Assembly: GCA_965198755.1 (NCBI GenBank)
Contig: OZ240673.1
Coordinates: 3,224,001 to 3,288,000 of the forward strand
DNA from: BOG-908 sp963692875
Lineage (GTDB): Bacteria; Pseudomonadota; Alphaproteobacteria; Acetobacterales; Acetobacteraceae
Reading direction: 5' to 3'
DNA: 64,000 nucleotides
Within the stretch, counting starts at the first letter, position 1, and each line of letters begins with the position of its first letter. The position numbers and the translations under genes were made by a program. Under the pieces are notes generated by a model. That model searched no databases. It was not told the DNA's origin and was given only the letters and a program-made list of their open reading frames with translations. Positions 42,508 through 50,514 of the stretch are shown one piece after another.

Positions 42508-42645
42508 GAAAGCAAGCAGTCCTTTTTTGAAAAAAGGACCAAAAAACTTTTGACTCCGCTGTCGCGCGCTCTCCGGAAAGGTCCGCGACAGCGGAGGCAA
42601 AAGTTTTTTGCTTCTTTTTTTCAAAAAAGAAGGCCTTGCTTGCTT
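42508..42645. repeat. Interspersed palindromic repeat, near-perfect full copy (R30)
   Basis: GTCC left arm, CTTC right arm, and a centre with an 18-base inverted match around CTCCGGAAAGGTC. A good representative of the family. Confidence 0.9.
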
Positions 42646-42755
42646 CAGAGCGGGCAAATCCTGAGGCTGATAAGTGTTACGCACGCACACATACCGCCCC
42701 AATTCCGCCTGTTTTGCACCACGCGCGCAGCACCGGCCCGGCCCAGCTTGCGGCC

Positions 42756-43031
42756 ATGGATCATGGTTTGGTGCAGACCCTCTTGGAGTGGTTGATGGAG
42801 CTGGCGCGGAACGCCGTGCTGGTCTGGCTGGCCGCCACATGCGTGGCTTTGCTGGTGCTGGCGGCCTGCCGGCTGATGGCCGGCCGAGTGCGGATAGCGC
42901 GCCGTGTGCGCAGGCGCATGCTGTCGGCACGGCGAGGCCGACGCAGGAAGCGGGAGAGGCTTTCTGCGGCACGAGGCAGCAAACGCCTGCTGCGGTGGCG
43001 GGGCTCGGTCAGCGATGCGCGCGCGAAGTAG
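42756..43031 (+). CDS. Small membrane protein with basic tail (tentative)
   Basis: 91 residues: a membrane segment (NAVLVWLAATCVALLVLAAC, about 17-36) followed by an Arg-rich cytoplasmic tail. ATG at 42,756, no strong ribosome site. It ends where repeat R31 begins. Coding is plausible but unproven; no family recognised. Confidence 0.4.
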   Translation: MDHGLVQTLLEWLMELARNAVLVWLAATCVALLVLAACRLMAGRVRIARRVRRRMLSARRGRRRKRERLSAARGSKRLLRWRGSVSDARAK

Positions 43032-43244
43032 AAAGAAAGGCCTTCTTTTCTGAAGAAAAGATACTGTGTTGCTGGTCAAGCGCCCATTTGGTTTGAGGGT
43101 GGCAAGCTGTCGTGTCTTCGTAAAGCCCGCTTCGCGCCGCTGCGCGGTGGCCTTTGGCCAGGCTTGACGAAGCCCCGCCAGCTTGCCGCGTGAGTGTGTG
43201 GCTGGGGCGGGAAAACGGCTTTGACTGAACTGGAAAACGGGTAA

Positions 43245-44222
43245 TCAGGCGTTTGCCGGGTTGGCGTTGACATGATGGGGATCGAACGGGCGGCGCGTGC
43301 GGATCACTGCGTGGGCCAGGACGAGCAGCCTGCGTGCGATGGCGATCAGAACGAGCTTGTTCGGCTTGCCGGCTTGCTTGAGCCGTTGTGCCACGACCCG
43401 CAGGACCGGGTGGCGGCTGGCGCTGAGTGCCGCGAGGTAGAGTGCGCTGCGCAGGTTGGCGTTGCCGATGCGGCTGATGCCGGTGCTGCGGGTTTGCGCG
43501 CCTGAACTATGCTCGGCCGGCGAGAGGCCTGCGAACGCGGCCAGACCTTTGGGCTCGAACTCGGCAATGTTGGGGATCTCTGCGAGCAGCACTGCCATGG
43601 TCACTTCGCCGATGCCCGGGATGCTGCGCAGCAGCTCGGCCTGATGGCGCGTCTGCATGTCGCCTGCGATCAGCGCGCGGATGTCGTGGGCGATGGCGTC
43701 GATCTCTGCGTTCAGATACGCCAGGCTACGGGCGATGGAGGCCTGCACGGTGGCGCTCCACAGGCCGGCTTTCTGGCGGTTGAGTTCCTGTGTGCGGGTC
43801 GTCTTGAGGGCGGCGCAACGGCGCACGAGCTCGCGCAGGTCGCGCAGGTGCGGCAGCGGCGGCGTCCAGGGGGCAGGGTTTTGCGTGCGGCAGAAGCGCG
43901 CGATGAGGGCTGCGTCGAGCTTGTTGGTTTTGTTGCGCCGGAGCTCGGCCTGGCCGAAGGCCTTGATTTGTTTTGGGTTGATGATGCTGACCTTGATGCC
44001 GAGGCCGTGCAGGAAGACGGCGAGATCGAGGCCATAATTGCCGGTGGCTTCCATGCAGGCATGCAGGCCGGTGCTGCCGCCGGGGATGTGTCGTTCGAGC
44101 CAGGCGTGCAGTTCGTCGAACCCTGTCTGATCGTTGGTCAGGTGGAGTGCGGCCGCTCTGTCGCCGTAGAGGAGATGGGCGTCGACTTTTGCTTTACCGA
44201 TATCAAGACCGAGAATGGCCAT
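43245..44222 (-). CDS. IS110 family transposase (DEDD recombinase)
   Basis: 325 residues. N-terminal RuvC-like DEDD domain: GLDIGKAKVDAHL (first Asp), CMEATGNYGLDLA (Glu), NKTNKLDAALIARF (the two Asp). The C-terminal Tnp domain has IPGIGEVTMAVLLAEI and the catalytic Ser motif PAEHSSGAQTRSTGISRIGNANLR in two parts. ATG at 44,222. Full length, frame intact. Acts with a bridge RNA from the leader (next entry). Confidence 0.95.
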   Translation of the reverse strand: MAILGLDIGKAKVDAHLLYGDRAAALHLTNDQTGFDELHAWLERHIPGGSTGLHACMEATGNYGLDLAVFLHGLGIKVSIINPKQIKAFGQAELRRNKTNKLDAALIARFCRTQNPAPWTPPLPHLRDLRELVRRCAALKTTRTQELNRQKAGLWSATVQASIARSLAYLNAEIDAIAHDIRALIAGDMQTRHQAELLRSIPGIGEVTMAVLLAEIPNIAEFEPKGLAAFAGLSPAEHSSGAQTRSTGISRIGNANLRSALYLAALSASRHPVLRVVAQRLKQAGKPNKLVLIAIARRLLVLAHAVIRTRRPFDPHHVNANPANA

Positions 44223-44435
44223 GGCGAGGCTTCCTTGGGCAAGCGGTGGCGCCCCTCACAGGTCTTTCTTGCAATCAGGCTGCCCAGCCGCGCTGAGGCC
44301 CCGCATACTGTCCGACCGAGAGGTGCAGGATGCGGTGGGCCCGGATCTTTTCTACAGGATCGCCCGAGAAGCAATGCAAGGTCACCACCGCAGTTCCAGA
44401 GCTTGGCCTCCGCCGAGGAACACAGCAAACTTACA
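44223..44435 (-). ncRNA. Putative bridge RNA of the IS110 element
   Basis: The leader upstream of the transposase holds four short guides in the order known from IS621. Reading the transposase strand: TTGCTTCT (44,374-44,367) equals the left target plus core. AGAAAAG (44,353-44,347) is complementary to core plus right target CTTTTCT. ACAGTAT (44,311-44,305) equals the element's own right end before the core. TTGCAAG (44,274-44,268) is complementary, with one G-U pair, to the core plus the left end CTTGTAA. Target guides precede donor guides, as in characterised bridge RNAs. Exact ends and folding are not determined. Confidence 0.75.
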
Positions 44436-44539
44436 AGAAGCAAAAGGCTCTTGTACGGCTGTCGCGGACTCTCCCGCACGGCACAACCCAGGACCAAAAG
44501 TTTTTTGGTTCTTTTTTTCAAAAAAGAACTGCTTTCTTC

Positions 44540-44941
44540 CTACCTGTTCTCACGCAGCATCGCCTGTGCCACAGCCTGATCCAACTCTACCCCCTGCCGA
44601 TGTGCCTGCGCCTCCATGGCGTCGGCCGTGCCCCCGCACGCGACGATCTGCCGTGTGACGTCGGCGTCCGCATCGTCCTGGTCGGTCTGTGTCGCGAGGT
44701 CGCGCCGCTGGTCGATCCAGACGCGATACAGCGTCTCCACCGTGCCCGCGCCGGCCCGCCTGGCAACGCAGTCCAGCTCGGGCTGCGGCGGATTCTGCAG
44801 CAGGGTCTGGCGCACGGCCGCACGGTTGTGCTCGAGGCTGAGCTGCAGGCTGGGGTCGAGGCTGGGGTGGCCACTCTGCAGCTTGGTCAGCACGAGGATC
44901 ACTGCGAGCAGGGCGACCGTGGCGGCGATGGCTTTCCACAT
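44540..44941 (-). CDS. Small membrane-anchored hypothetical protein
   Basis: 133 residues. N-terminal anchor (AIAATVALLAVILVLT), then a soluble part with a Cys pair (LDCVARRAG, IVACGGTADAM) and helix-forming sequence. ATG at 44,941 with CAGGA upstream; the longer frame to 45,010 is repeat-encoded. No family recognised. Its stop is 3 bases from the end of repeat R31. Confidence 0.6.
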   Translation of the reverse strand: MWKAIAATVALLAVILVLTKLQSGHPSLDPSLQLSLEHNRAAVRQTLLQNPPQPELDCVARRAGAGTVETLYRVWIDQRRDLATQTDQDDADADVTRQIVACGGTADAMEAQAHRQGVELDQAVAQAMLRENR

Positions 44942-44970
44942 GGGAGAATCCTGCGAGCGATGTTTGTAGT

Positions 44971-45122
44971 AAAGGCAAGCAAGCGGTTCTTTTTTGAAAA
45001 AAAGAACCAAAAAACTTTTGGTCTCGTCGGGTGTGCCGGGTTGAGGCGTGTCGTTTCAGCTGTCCGCGATAGCCGAGACAAAAGCTTTTTGCTTCTTTTT
45101 CCGGAAAAGAAGGCCTTGCTTT
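44971..45122. repeat. Interspersed palindromic repeat, full copy (R32)
   Basis: GTTC left arm, CTTC right arm (loop CTTTTTCCGGAAAAG). It ends at the davB stop. Confidence 0.85.
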
Positions 45123-45125
45123 CTT

Positions 45126-46817
45126 TCAGTCCGGCAACCGCAAAGGCGCCAACTCCGCAAATACATCCCCCGGCCCCGGATTATCCGTCCCGCACGCGCC
45201 GCCCAGATGATGCACAATCCCCCACACCGCGTTCAGCGCCGTGGTGATCGCCCCTTCCGCCCAGGCCGGCGTCCAGGAGATGCCGTCTCCCGCCAGGAAC
45301 AGGCCGCGTTCGGCCGGTGGCATGCCGTCCTGCATGAAGTGGCAGTACATGCGGTGGTTGTAGCGGTAGTGCCCCGGCAGCGCGCCCTTGAAGGCGCCGA
45401 GGAAGTTCGGGTCGCTTTCCCACGACACGGTGATCGGGTTGCCGATGACGTGGCTGGCGATGTTCACGTCCGGGTACACCTTGCCGAGTGCCCGCAGCAT
45501 CAGCGACACGCGCTGGTCCACCGGCAGCGGCAGCACCTTCAGCGCGTCGCCCATCCAGGAATACGAAAGGCAGATGCTGGCTGGCCGACCTTCGCCCTCG
45601 TCGAACAGGTAGGTGCCGCGCGTCAGCCGGTCGGTCAGCGTCATGCTCATGGAGTAGCGGCCGGTGCGCGGGTCGCGGTCGCGCCAGAACGGCCTGTCCA
45701 CCATCACGAAGGTTTTCGACGACTGCATGTAGCGCGTGCGGTCCAGCGCCATCCACAGCGGGTGCGAGAGCAGGCTCTCGTCGGTGTCGATATGCGTGGT
45801 CAGCAGCCAGGACTGGCAGGTGACCAGGGCGGCGTCGTAGCTGCGCGTGCCGCCCCAGCGGTCGGTGATCGCCAGCCTGCCGGCAGCGTCGCGCGCGATG
45901 CGGTTGACACCTGGCCGCGGCGAGCCCTGGTGCAGCGTGCTCAGCGACGTGCCGGCCGGCCAGTGCACGCAGGCTTCGGGCGCGTGCGCCCACAGCCGGC
46001 GCGGCAGCTGCTCCACGCCGCCCACCACCATGCGCTGGTCCTCGTCGAGGTTGGTGAGTGCGACGCGAAGTATCTCCAGCATGGAATTGGGGAAGTCGCT
46101 GTCCCAGCCGCCGGTGCCGAAGCCCACCTGGCCGAAGATCTCCCGGTGGCGGAACGGATGTTTCTGGAACGCCTTCGAGCCAGCCACGAAGTCGTAGAAC
46201 GTGCGCTCGTCCCACAGCGGCACCAGGCGGTTCCACAGCGTCTTCAGCGCGGGCACGTCTCGGTTGCGGATGGCGGACTGGATGGCGCTGAAATCCGCCT
46301 GGTCTTCCAGCGCGTCGCGCCACGCCTCGGAGATCTCGCGCAGCACCGGCGGCAGGTTGGCGTCGCCCTCGACGTAGACCTGGTCGCCTTCCAGGTCGAG
46401 CAGCGTGCTCGGCGTTCCAGGGTCCAGCGGGTTGGGGAACGGCACCGTGCGCAGGCCAACCAGGTCGAGATAGTGGTAGAAACAGACAGAAGATCTTGGA
46501 AAGCGCATGCCGCCCAGTTCGGCGATGATGCCGCTGTCGCCCTCGAACGGTTCGGAGCGCAGCCGGCCGCCGATGCGCTGGGATTCGTAGAGCACCGGCC
46601 GCAGCCCGAGCTTCATCAGCTCGTAGGCCGCGACGATGCCGGCCAGGCCACCGCCCACGATCGCCACCTCCGCCCCATGACGATGAGCCGGCAGCCGCCC
46701 AAGCCCGGCCGGGTGGTGCAGCCAATCGTCGAAGGCGAAGGGGAAGTCCGGGCCGAAGGTGGTGATCCGGCGGCGCGCGGCCACGGTTTCCTGCGTCCGC
46801 GGATGCAGCACGCTCAT
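45126..46817 (-). CDS. davB: L-lysine 2-monooxygenase DavB (flavin amine oxidase family)
   Basis: 563 residues. Oxidative decarboxylation of L-lysine to 5-aminovaleramide. FAD-binding GxGxxG is VAIVGGGLAGIVAAYELM (about 49-66), then YESQRIGGRLRSEPF and AELGGMRFP. The N-terminal TTFGPDFPFAFDDWLHHP and downstream REIFGQVGFGTGGWDSDFPN and ALPGHYRYNHRMY match Pseudomonas putida DavB as I remember it. C-terminal FAD motif: LFLAGDGISWTPAWAEGAITTALNA. ATG at 46,817 with TTGGAGA upstream. It pairs with davA; a tandem-repeat ORF fills the gap. The related tryptophan/phenylalanine monooxygenases are less likely. Confidence 0.9.
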   Translation of the reverse strand: MSVLHPRTQETVAARRRITTFGPDFPFAFDDWLHHPAGLGRLPAHRHGAEVAIVGGGLAGIVAAYELMKLGLRPVLYESQRIGGRLRSEPFEGDSGIIAELGGMRFPRSSVCFYHYLDLVGLRTVPFPNPLDPGTPSTLLDLEGDQVYVEGDANLPPVLREISEAWRDALEDQADFSAIQSAIRNRDVPALKTLWNRLVPLWDERTFYDFVAGSKAFQKHPFRHREIFGQVGFGTGGWDSDFPNSMLEILRVALTNLDEDQRMVVGGVEQLPRRLWAHAPEACVHWPAGTSLSTLHQGSPRPGVNRIARDAAGRLAITDRWGGTRSYDAALVTCQSWLLTTHIDTDESLLSHPLWMALDRTRYMQSSKTFVMVDRPFWRDRDPRTGRYSMSMTLTDRLTRGTYLFDEGEGRPASICLSYSWMGDALKVLPLPVDQRVSLMLRALGKVYPDVNIASHVIGNPITVSWESDPNFLGAFKGALPGHYRYNHRMYCHFMQDGMPPAERGLFLAGDGISWTPAWAEGAITTALNAVWGIVHHLGGACGTDNPGPGDVFAELAPLRLPD

Positions 46818-47419
46818 GCTGGCGTCTCCAACCGGGTGTGATGCTGCGGCGGCGGTCGGTGATGCGTGGTGGTGCCCGGCGCACGCGGGCGCGCCACCGC
46901 GCCGGCAGCCCGTGCGGATGACAGGTGCAGCGCGCTCATGCGGGCACATTCATGCCGCAGCGACGCTTCTGCATGGTGATCGTGCACGTGCTCGTTCCGC
47001 GCAAGCGGGCGCGCCGTTGCGCCGGTGCACCGTGCGGATGACAGGTGCAGCGCGCTCATGCGGGCACATTCATGCCGCAGCGACGCTTCTGCATGGTGAT
47101 CGTGCACGTGCTCGTTCCGCGCAAGCGGGCGCGCCGTTGCGCCGGTGCACCGTGCGGATGACAGGTGCAGCGCGCTCATGCGGGCACATTCATGCCGCAG
47201 CGACGCTTCTGCATGGTGATCGTGCACGTGCTCGTTCCGCGCAAGCGGGCGCGCCGTTGCGCCGGTGCACCGTGCGGATGACAGGTGCAGCGCGCTCATG
47301 CGGGCACATTCATGCCGCAGCGACGCTGCTGCATGGTGATCGTGCACGTGCTCGTTCCGCGCAAGCGGGCGCGCCGTTGCGCCGGTGCACCGTGCGGATG
47401 ACAAACGCGGCACACTCAC
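46814..47419 (-). CDS. Tandem-repeat ORF exactly bridging davA and davB
   Basis: 201 residues. The GTG overlaps the davA stop (GTGA) and its own stop overlaps the davB ATG (ATGA). It consists of a 40-residue unit repeated about five times, each starting MSALHLSSARCTGATAR and containing the His cluster NEHVHDHHAEAS and then LRHECAR. Each unit starts like DavB itself (MSVLHP...). It could be a His/Cys-rich metal-binding protein, or a non-functional DNA expansion whose 120-bp period (a multiple of 3) keeps the frame open. No ribosome site is seen inside the units. Function unknown. Confidence 0.4.
   Translation of the reverse strand: MSVPRLSSARCTGATARPLARNEHVHDHHAAASLRHECARMSALHLSSARCTGATARPLARNEHVHDHHAEASLRHECARMSALHLSSARCTGATARPLARNEHVHDHHAEASLRHECARMSALHLSSARCTGATARPLARNEHVHDHHAEASLRHECARMSALHLSSARAAGAVARPRAPGTTTHHRPPPQHHTRLETPA
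46921..47400. repeat. Tandem repeat, four copies of 120 bp
   Basis: Units at 46,921, 47,041, 47,161 and 47,281 are identical by eye except for one base (T/G at 47,327). A diverged half unit precedes them at 46,861-46,920. Near-identity implies a recent or gene-converted expansion. Confidence 0.97.
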
Positions 47420-48219
47420 AGCGGCGTCTCCGCGCCGTCATAGTGGGCCGGCAGACGGTCGCGAAGATAGGTGTTCAGCGCACGAGAGTCCGCCATCGCT
47501 CCGGTGTCGAGCTTCGCCACCAGCAGCGCCTCGCCTGCCGTCGCGCGCGCCAGAACGTCGCCGCCGGGTGACACGATGCAGCTCTCCCCGACATAGGTCA
47601 GCGTGCCCTCTTCGCCGCAGCGGTTGGCGTAGATCAGGAACACCTGGTTTTCGAACGCGCGGCTGCGCACCATCACCTGCGGCACGAAATCATAGGGCCG
47701 CATCAGCGCCGTCGGCACCGCCACCAGGTCGGCACCGCGCAGCGCCAGGCCGCGCACCATCTCGGGGAACTCCACGTCGTAGCAGACCAGTATGCCCACG
47801 CGCAGGCCGCCCAGCTCCGCCAGAACGAACGGCACGTGCCCGGGCGTGAACACGGTGCGCTCCATGTCGCCGAACAGGTGGGTCTTGCGATAGTTGGCCA
47901 GACGCGTGCCGTCCGGCCCTACCAGCAGCGCACTATTGTAGAGCTGCCCGTCCGACGCGCGTTCAGGGTAGCCGTAGAGCAGCGCCAGCCCGCTGTCCCG
48001 TGCGATGAAGGCGGCCGCCTGCGCGGATGGCCCGTCTTGCGCCTCGCCCGCAGCCTGCAGCGCGTCCGCGCCGATGTTGTAGCCGGTCAGGAACAGCTCC
48101 GGCAGCACAAGCAGCCCGGCCTCCTGTCCGGCTGCGCTGCGCGCCGTCCGCGCCATGACGGCCAGGTTGTCGGACACCGAGCCCGGCATGGCAGGTCCCT
48201 GGAACAAGGCAGCGCGCAT
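47416..48219 (-). CDS. davA: 5-aminovaleramidase DavA (nitrilase superfamily)
   Basis: 267 residues. Hydrolyses 5-aminovaleramide to 5-aminovalerate, the second step of lysine degradation by this route. The nitrilase triad is visible: Glu in LLVLPELFLTGYN (about 42), Lys in NYRKTHLFG (about 112), Cys in VGILVCYDVEFPE (about 147). LYGYPERASDGQLYNSALL and ENQVFLIYANRCGEE also match DavA. ATG at 48,219 with CGGAG upstream. It is the promoter-proximal gene; davB follows after the tandem-repeat ORF. Confidence 0.9.
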   Translation of the reverse strand: MRAALFQGPAMPGSVSDNLAVMARTARSAAGQEAGLLVLPELFLTGYNIGADALQAAGEAQDGPSAQAAAFIARDSGLALLYGYPERASDGQLYNSALLVGPDGTRLANYRKTHLFGDMERTVFTPGHVPFVLAELGGLRVGILVCYDVEFPEMVRGLALRGADLVAVPTALMRPYDFVPQVMVRSRAFENQVFLIYANRCGEEGTLTYVGESCIVSPGGDVLARATAGEALLVAKLDTGAMADSRALNTYLRDRLPAHYDGAETPL

Positions 48220-48404
48220 GCGGGCTCCGTTGCGGGTTGACGCGCCGCCGTGGCTTGAAGCGGCCGGCGCGTCAAGAGAGCAGTGTTGAGGCGGGCCGGC
48301 CTGGGTTGAGCGATCAGGCAGAAGGACGGCATGCTTCGCGGAAAACTAGCAAGAAGCTTTCGGTGGTGCTGTCGCGGACGGCTGCCACACCGGGTTTGGC
48401 TGCG

Positions 48405-48536
48405 CTACGCCCGACGCGCACGGTCCTCGCGTCTCATGTCGCGCAGCGCCTTGAACGACAAGGTCGCCAAGCCGCCCAACGCCGCGCCGGAGCTGAAATG
48501 GATCCACGCCAGCAGTGGCAGGTAGAGCAGGATCAC
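48405..48536 (-). CDS. Tiny membrane protein, second of a coupled pair
   Basis: 43 residues: a hydrophobic start (VILLYLPLLAWIHFSSGAAL) and a basic tail (FKALRDMRREDRARRA). The GTG at 48,536 overlaps the stop of the preceding tiny ORF by four bases (GTGA). No family recognised. Size and charge resemble small regulatory membrane peptides or toxin-like proteins, but nothing proves this. Confidence 0.5.
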   Translation of the reverse strand: MILLYLPLLAWIHFSSGAALGGLATLSFKALRDMRREDRARRA

Positions 48537-48679
48537 CTGCGGTCTCCCATGCCACGCACCACGGCGCGCAGGGCGAGCGCCGCCGAGACCGCCGCCGCGC
48601 CGAACATCACGCCACTGACCACCGACGTGGCGACCACCAGCCCGGTCAGCAGGCCGGGGCGTGGGAGGAGTCTGATCAT
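48533..48679 (-). CDS. Tiny membrane protein, first of a coupled pair
   Basis: 48 residues with one membrane segment (LLTGLVVATSVVSGVMFGAAAVSAALALRA in two parts) and a charged end. ATG at 48,679 with a strong GGAGG 6-7 bases upstream, which supports real translation. Followed at a 4-base overlap by another tiny membrane ORF. Function unknown. Confidence 0.55.
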   Translation of the reverse strand: MIRLLPRPGLLTGLVVATSVVSGVMFGAAAVSAALALRAVVRGMGDRR

Positions 48680-48720
48680 GGAATGGCCTCCGAGGGGTTT
48701 GGCGGAGATGGCCACCTCGA

Positions 48721-48858
48721 AAGGCAAGGCAAGCGGTTCTTTTTTGAAAAAAAGAACCAAAAAACTTTTGTTCCCTTGGGCGCGCGTTGTCGAAATTCCG
48801 CGACAGCCGGACCAAAAGTTTTTTGCTGCTTTTTTTCAAAAAAGCAGGCCTTGCTTTC
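48721..48858. repeat. Interspersed palindromic repeat, full copy (R34)
   Basis: GTTC left arm, CTGC right arm. A further decayed trace (AGCAAGAAGCTTTCGG, GCTGTCGCGG) is seen at about 48,346-48,381 and is not listed separately. Confidence 0.85.
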
Positions 48859-48935
48859 TTCTCGATCTCGGAAAGTCAACTGGTATCAGCCCCCGCGACA
48901 GCGCACCTTTCTGGCAAGTCGGTCCCAGGCCAACG

Positions 48936-49856
48936 CTACTGCAGAAACCGCAAGACAGGTCCCAGGCTTTCCTCCGGCGCTTCCTCGAAGGGAACGTGGC
49001 CGAGCGTGGGCAAGGCGGCCAGCGTGGCATGCGGCAGCGCGCGCAGGTAGTCCGCGCTGTTGCTGAACGGGATCATCGCATCGCGCTCGCCCCACAGCAG
49101 CAGGGTGGGCGCTTGCAGATGTTGCAGCACCGGCACGGGATCTTCCAGCACCGACTGCGACATCCTCGCCAGGATGGCGCCACGTACGCCCGGCGCCAGC
49201 ATCATGTCGCGATACCGGGTGACGACCGCCGGCGTCAGGCGCCCTGTGTCGGCGTAGGCCGGCGCGATGCTGGCCCGCAGCATGAAGCGCGGCAGCGTGT
49301 AGGGCAGCGCACGCATCAACAGCGGCACGTCCGGCGCCCGGCCGTAGGCGAAGCCGGGGCTGGCGAAGCCGTCCGGCGAGATCAGCACCAGCCTGTCCAC
49401 CCGCGCCGGTTCGGCCGCCGCGAAAACCCAGGCGATCCGGCCGCCCAGCGAGTTGCCGACCACGCTCGCGCGGGCCACGCCAAGCTGGTCCATCAGCCCG
49501 GCGATGAGGGCGACTGCCCGGCGGTCCGAGTAGTCGCCGGACGGGTCTGGCCCGGTCAGTCCGAAGCCCGGCAGGTCGAAACGGATGACCCGATGCGTGG
49601 CGGACAGCCTGGCCGCCCAGGCGTCCCACGTCTCCAGGCTGGAGCCGAACCCGTGCAGCAGGATCACCGCCGGCGCGATGCGGGGTCCCTCGTCGCGCAC
49701 GTGCAGGCGCAGGCCGGCGACGACACGGTAGTCGTTGGCGGCAACGTGGTAGGTGATGTTCAGGTAGGCACGGCTACGGTCCGGCGTGTAGAGCCAGGCA
49801 ACGCCAAACACGAGCAAGGCGAACGTCGCCAGAAGGACCAGGCGGAGCCAGGTCAT
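48936..49856 (-). CDS. Alpha/beta hydrolase, membrane-anchored
   Basis: 306 residues. N-terminal hydrophobic anchor (about 4-22), then an alpha/beta-hydrolase fold: oxyanion HGFGSSLETWD, nucleophile Ser in VVGNSLGGRIAW (about residue 140), Asp in LLWGERDAMIPF and His in LGHVPFEEAPEE. Substrate unknown; relatives include meta-cleavage product hydrolases and esterases. ATG at 49,856. It is separated from infC by repeat R35. Confidence 0.88.
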   Translation of the reverse strand: MTWLRLVLLATFALLVFGVAWLYTPDRSRAYLNITYHVAANDYRVVAGLRLHVRDEGPRIAPAVILLHGFGSSLETWDAWAARLSATHRVIRFDLPGFGLTGPDPSGDYSDRRAVALIAGLMDQLGVARASVVGNSLGGRIAWVFAAAEPARVDRLVLISPDGFASPGFAYGRAPDVPLLMRALPYTLPRFMLRASIAPAYADTGRLTPAVVTRYRDMMLAPGVRGAILARMSQSVLEDPVPVLQHLQAPTLLLWGERDAMIPFSNSADYLRALPHATLAALPTLGHVPFEEAPEESLGPVLRFLQ

Positions 49857-49859
49857 GAG

Positions 49860-49990
49860 AAGGCAAGCAGTTCTTTTTTGAGAAAAAGAACCAAAAAACT
49901 TTTGTCCCTGGGGTACACGCCGGTTGAACGGTCCGCGACAGCGAGAGATAAAAGCTTTTTGCTTCTTTTTCTCGAAAAAGAAGGCTTTGC
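49860..49990. repeat. Interspersed palindromic repeat, full copy (R35)
   Basis: GTTC left arm, CTTC right arm. It ends 2-3 bases from the infC stop. Confidence 0.85.
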
Positions 49991-49992
49991 CG

Positions 49993-50514
49993 TCACTTAG
50001 GCGACAGCACCATCACCATCTGCCGCATTTCCATCCGCGGCATCTGCTCCACCTTGGTGGCCACCTCCAGGTCAGCCCGGATGCGCTCGAGCACCTTCAC
50101 GCCGATGTCCTGGTGCGCCATCTCGCGGCCGCGGAAACGCAGCGTGACCTTCACCTTGTCACCCTCCTCGATGAAGCTCTTCATCGAGCGCAGCTTCACC
50201 TGGTAGTCGTTCTCGTCGATGTTCGGACGGACCTTGACTTCCTTGATCTCGATGACGCGCTGCTTCTTCTTGGCCTCGTTCTTCTTCTTCTGCAGCTCGT
50301 ATTTGTACTTGCCGAAGTCGAGGATCTTGCACACCGGCGGGTCGGCGTTCGGGCTGATCTCGAGCAGGTCCAGGCCCACCGCGTACGCGCGCAACAAGGC
50401 GTCGCGGGCGGACATTACGCCCTGCATCTCGCCGTCCTGGTCGATCAGACGCACTTGCGGTACGCGTATGTCCTCGTTCACACGTGGCCCGTCGCGGGAT
50501 GGGGCGGCAGGCAT
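49993..50514 (-). CDS. infC: Translation initiation factor IF-3
   Basis: 173 residues. N-terminal domain RVNEDIRVPQVRLIDQDGEMQGV with LDLLEISPNADPPVCKILDFGKYKYE, linker KKKNEAKKKQ, and C-terminal domain KEVKVRPNIDENDYQVKLR, KVTLRFRGREMAHQ, QMPRMEMRQMVMVLSPK (in parts). Binds the 30S subunit and screens start codons. ATG at 50,514 with GAGGA nearby. In most bacteria infC directly follows thrS; here a peptidase and a GNAT gene lie between. Confidence 0.96.
   Translation of the reverse strand: MPAAPSRDGPRVNEDIRVPQVRLIDQDGEMQGVMSARDALLRAYAVGLDLLEISPNADPPVCKILDFGKYKYELQKKKNEAKKKQRVIEIKEVKVRPNIDENDYQVKLRSMKSFIEEGDKVKVTLRFRGREMAHQDIGVKVLERIRADLEVATKVEQMPRMEMRQMVMVLSPK

Larger units (their letters stand above)
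43061..44437 (-). mobile_element. IS110-family insertion sequence, complete, about 1377 bp
   Basis: The junctions are exact when compared with intact repeat copies. Read in the transposase direction, the left flank is TTTTGCTT, the core is CT, and the element begins TGTAAGTTTGC. It ends CACAGTAT, followed by CT again and TTTCTTCAG of the repeat. A shared dinucleotide core with no inverted repeats is the IS110 mode. About 213 bp of leader lie before the transposase and 184 bp after it. Confidence 0.9.
43031..44537. repeat. Interspersed repeat split by an IS110-family element (R31)
   Basis: Left-arm part (CTTC flavour, CTTTTCTGAAGAAAAG loop) at 43,031-43,060. The copy continues at 44,436-44,537 with GAAGCAAAAGG, the GGCTGTCGCGG centre and a GTTC right arm. 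Removing 1377 bp restores a standard copy. Confidence 0.88.

Noticed and set aside
42480..42660. Reading the repeats as ordinary intrinsic terminators
   Set aside because: Several copies lie in divergent promoter gaps and both arms are equally strong, so simple termination does not explain the distribution, although it may be part of the function.
43031..43060. Possible CRISPR-like or attachment-site interpretation of the repeat next to the IS110-family element
   Set aside because: Copies are dispersed and palindromic with no regular spacing or unique spacers; the structure is fully explained by an interrupted interspersed repeat.
46759..47571. Plus-strand ORF of 270 residues across the tandem repeat
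   Set aside because: A 120-bp unit is a multiple of three, so any stop-free frame stays open. This one overlaps davA and davB antisense and has no ribosome site. The minus-strand frame has exact overlaps with its neighbours.
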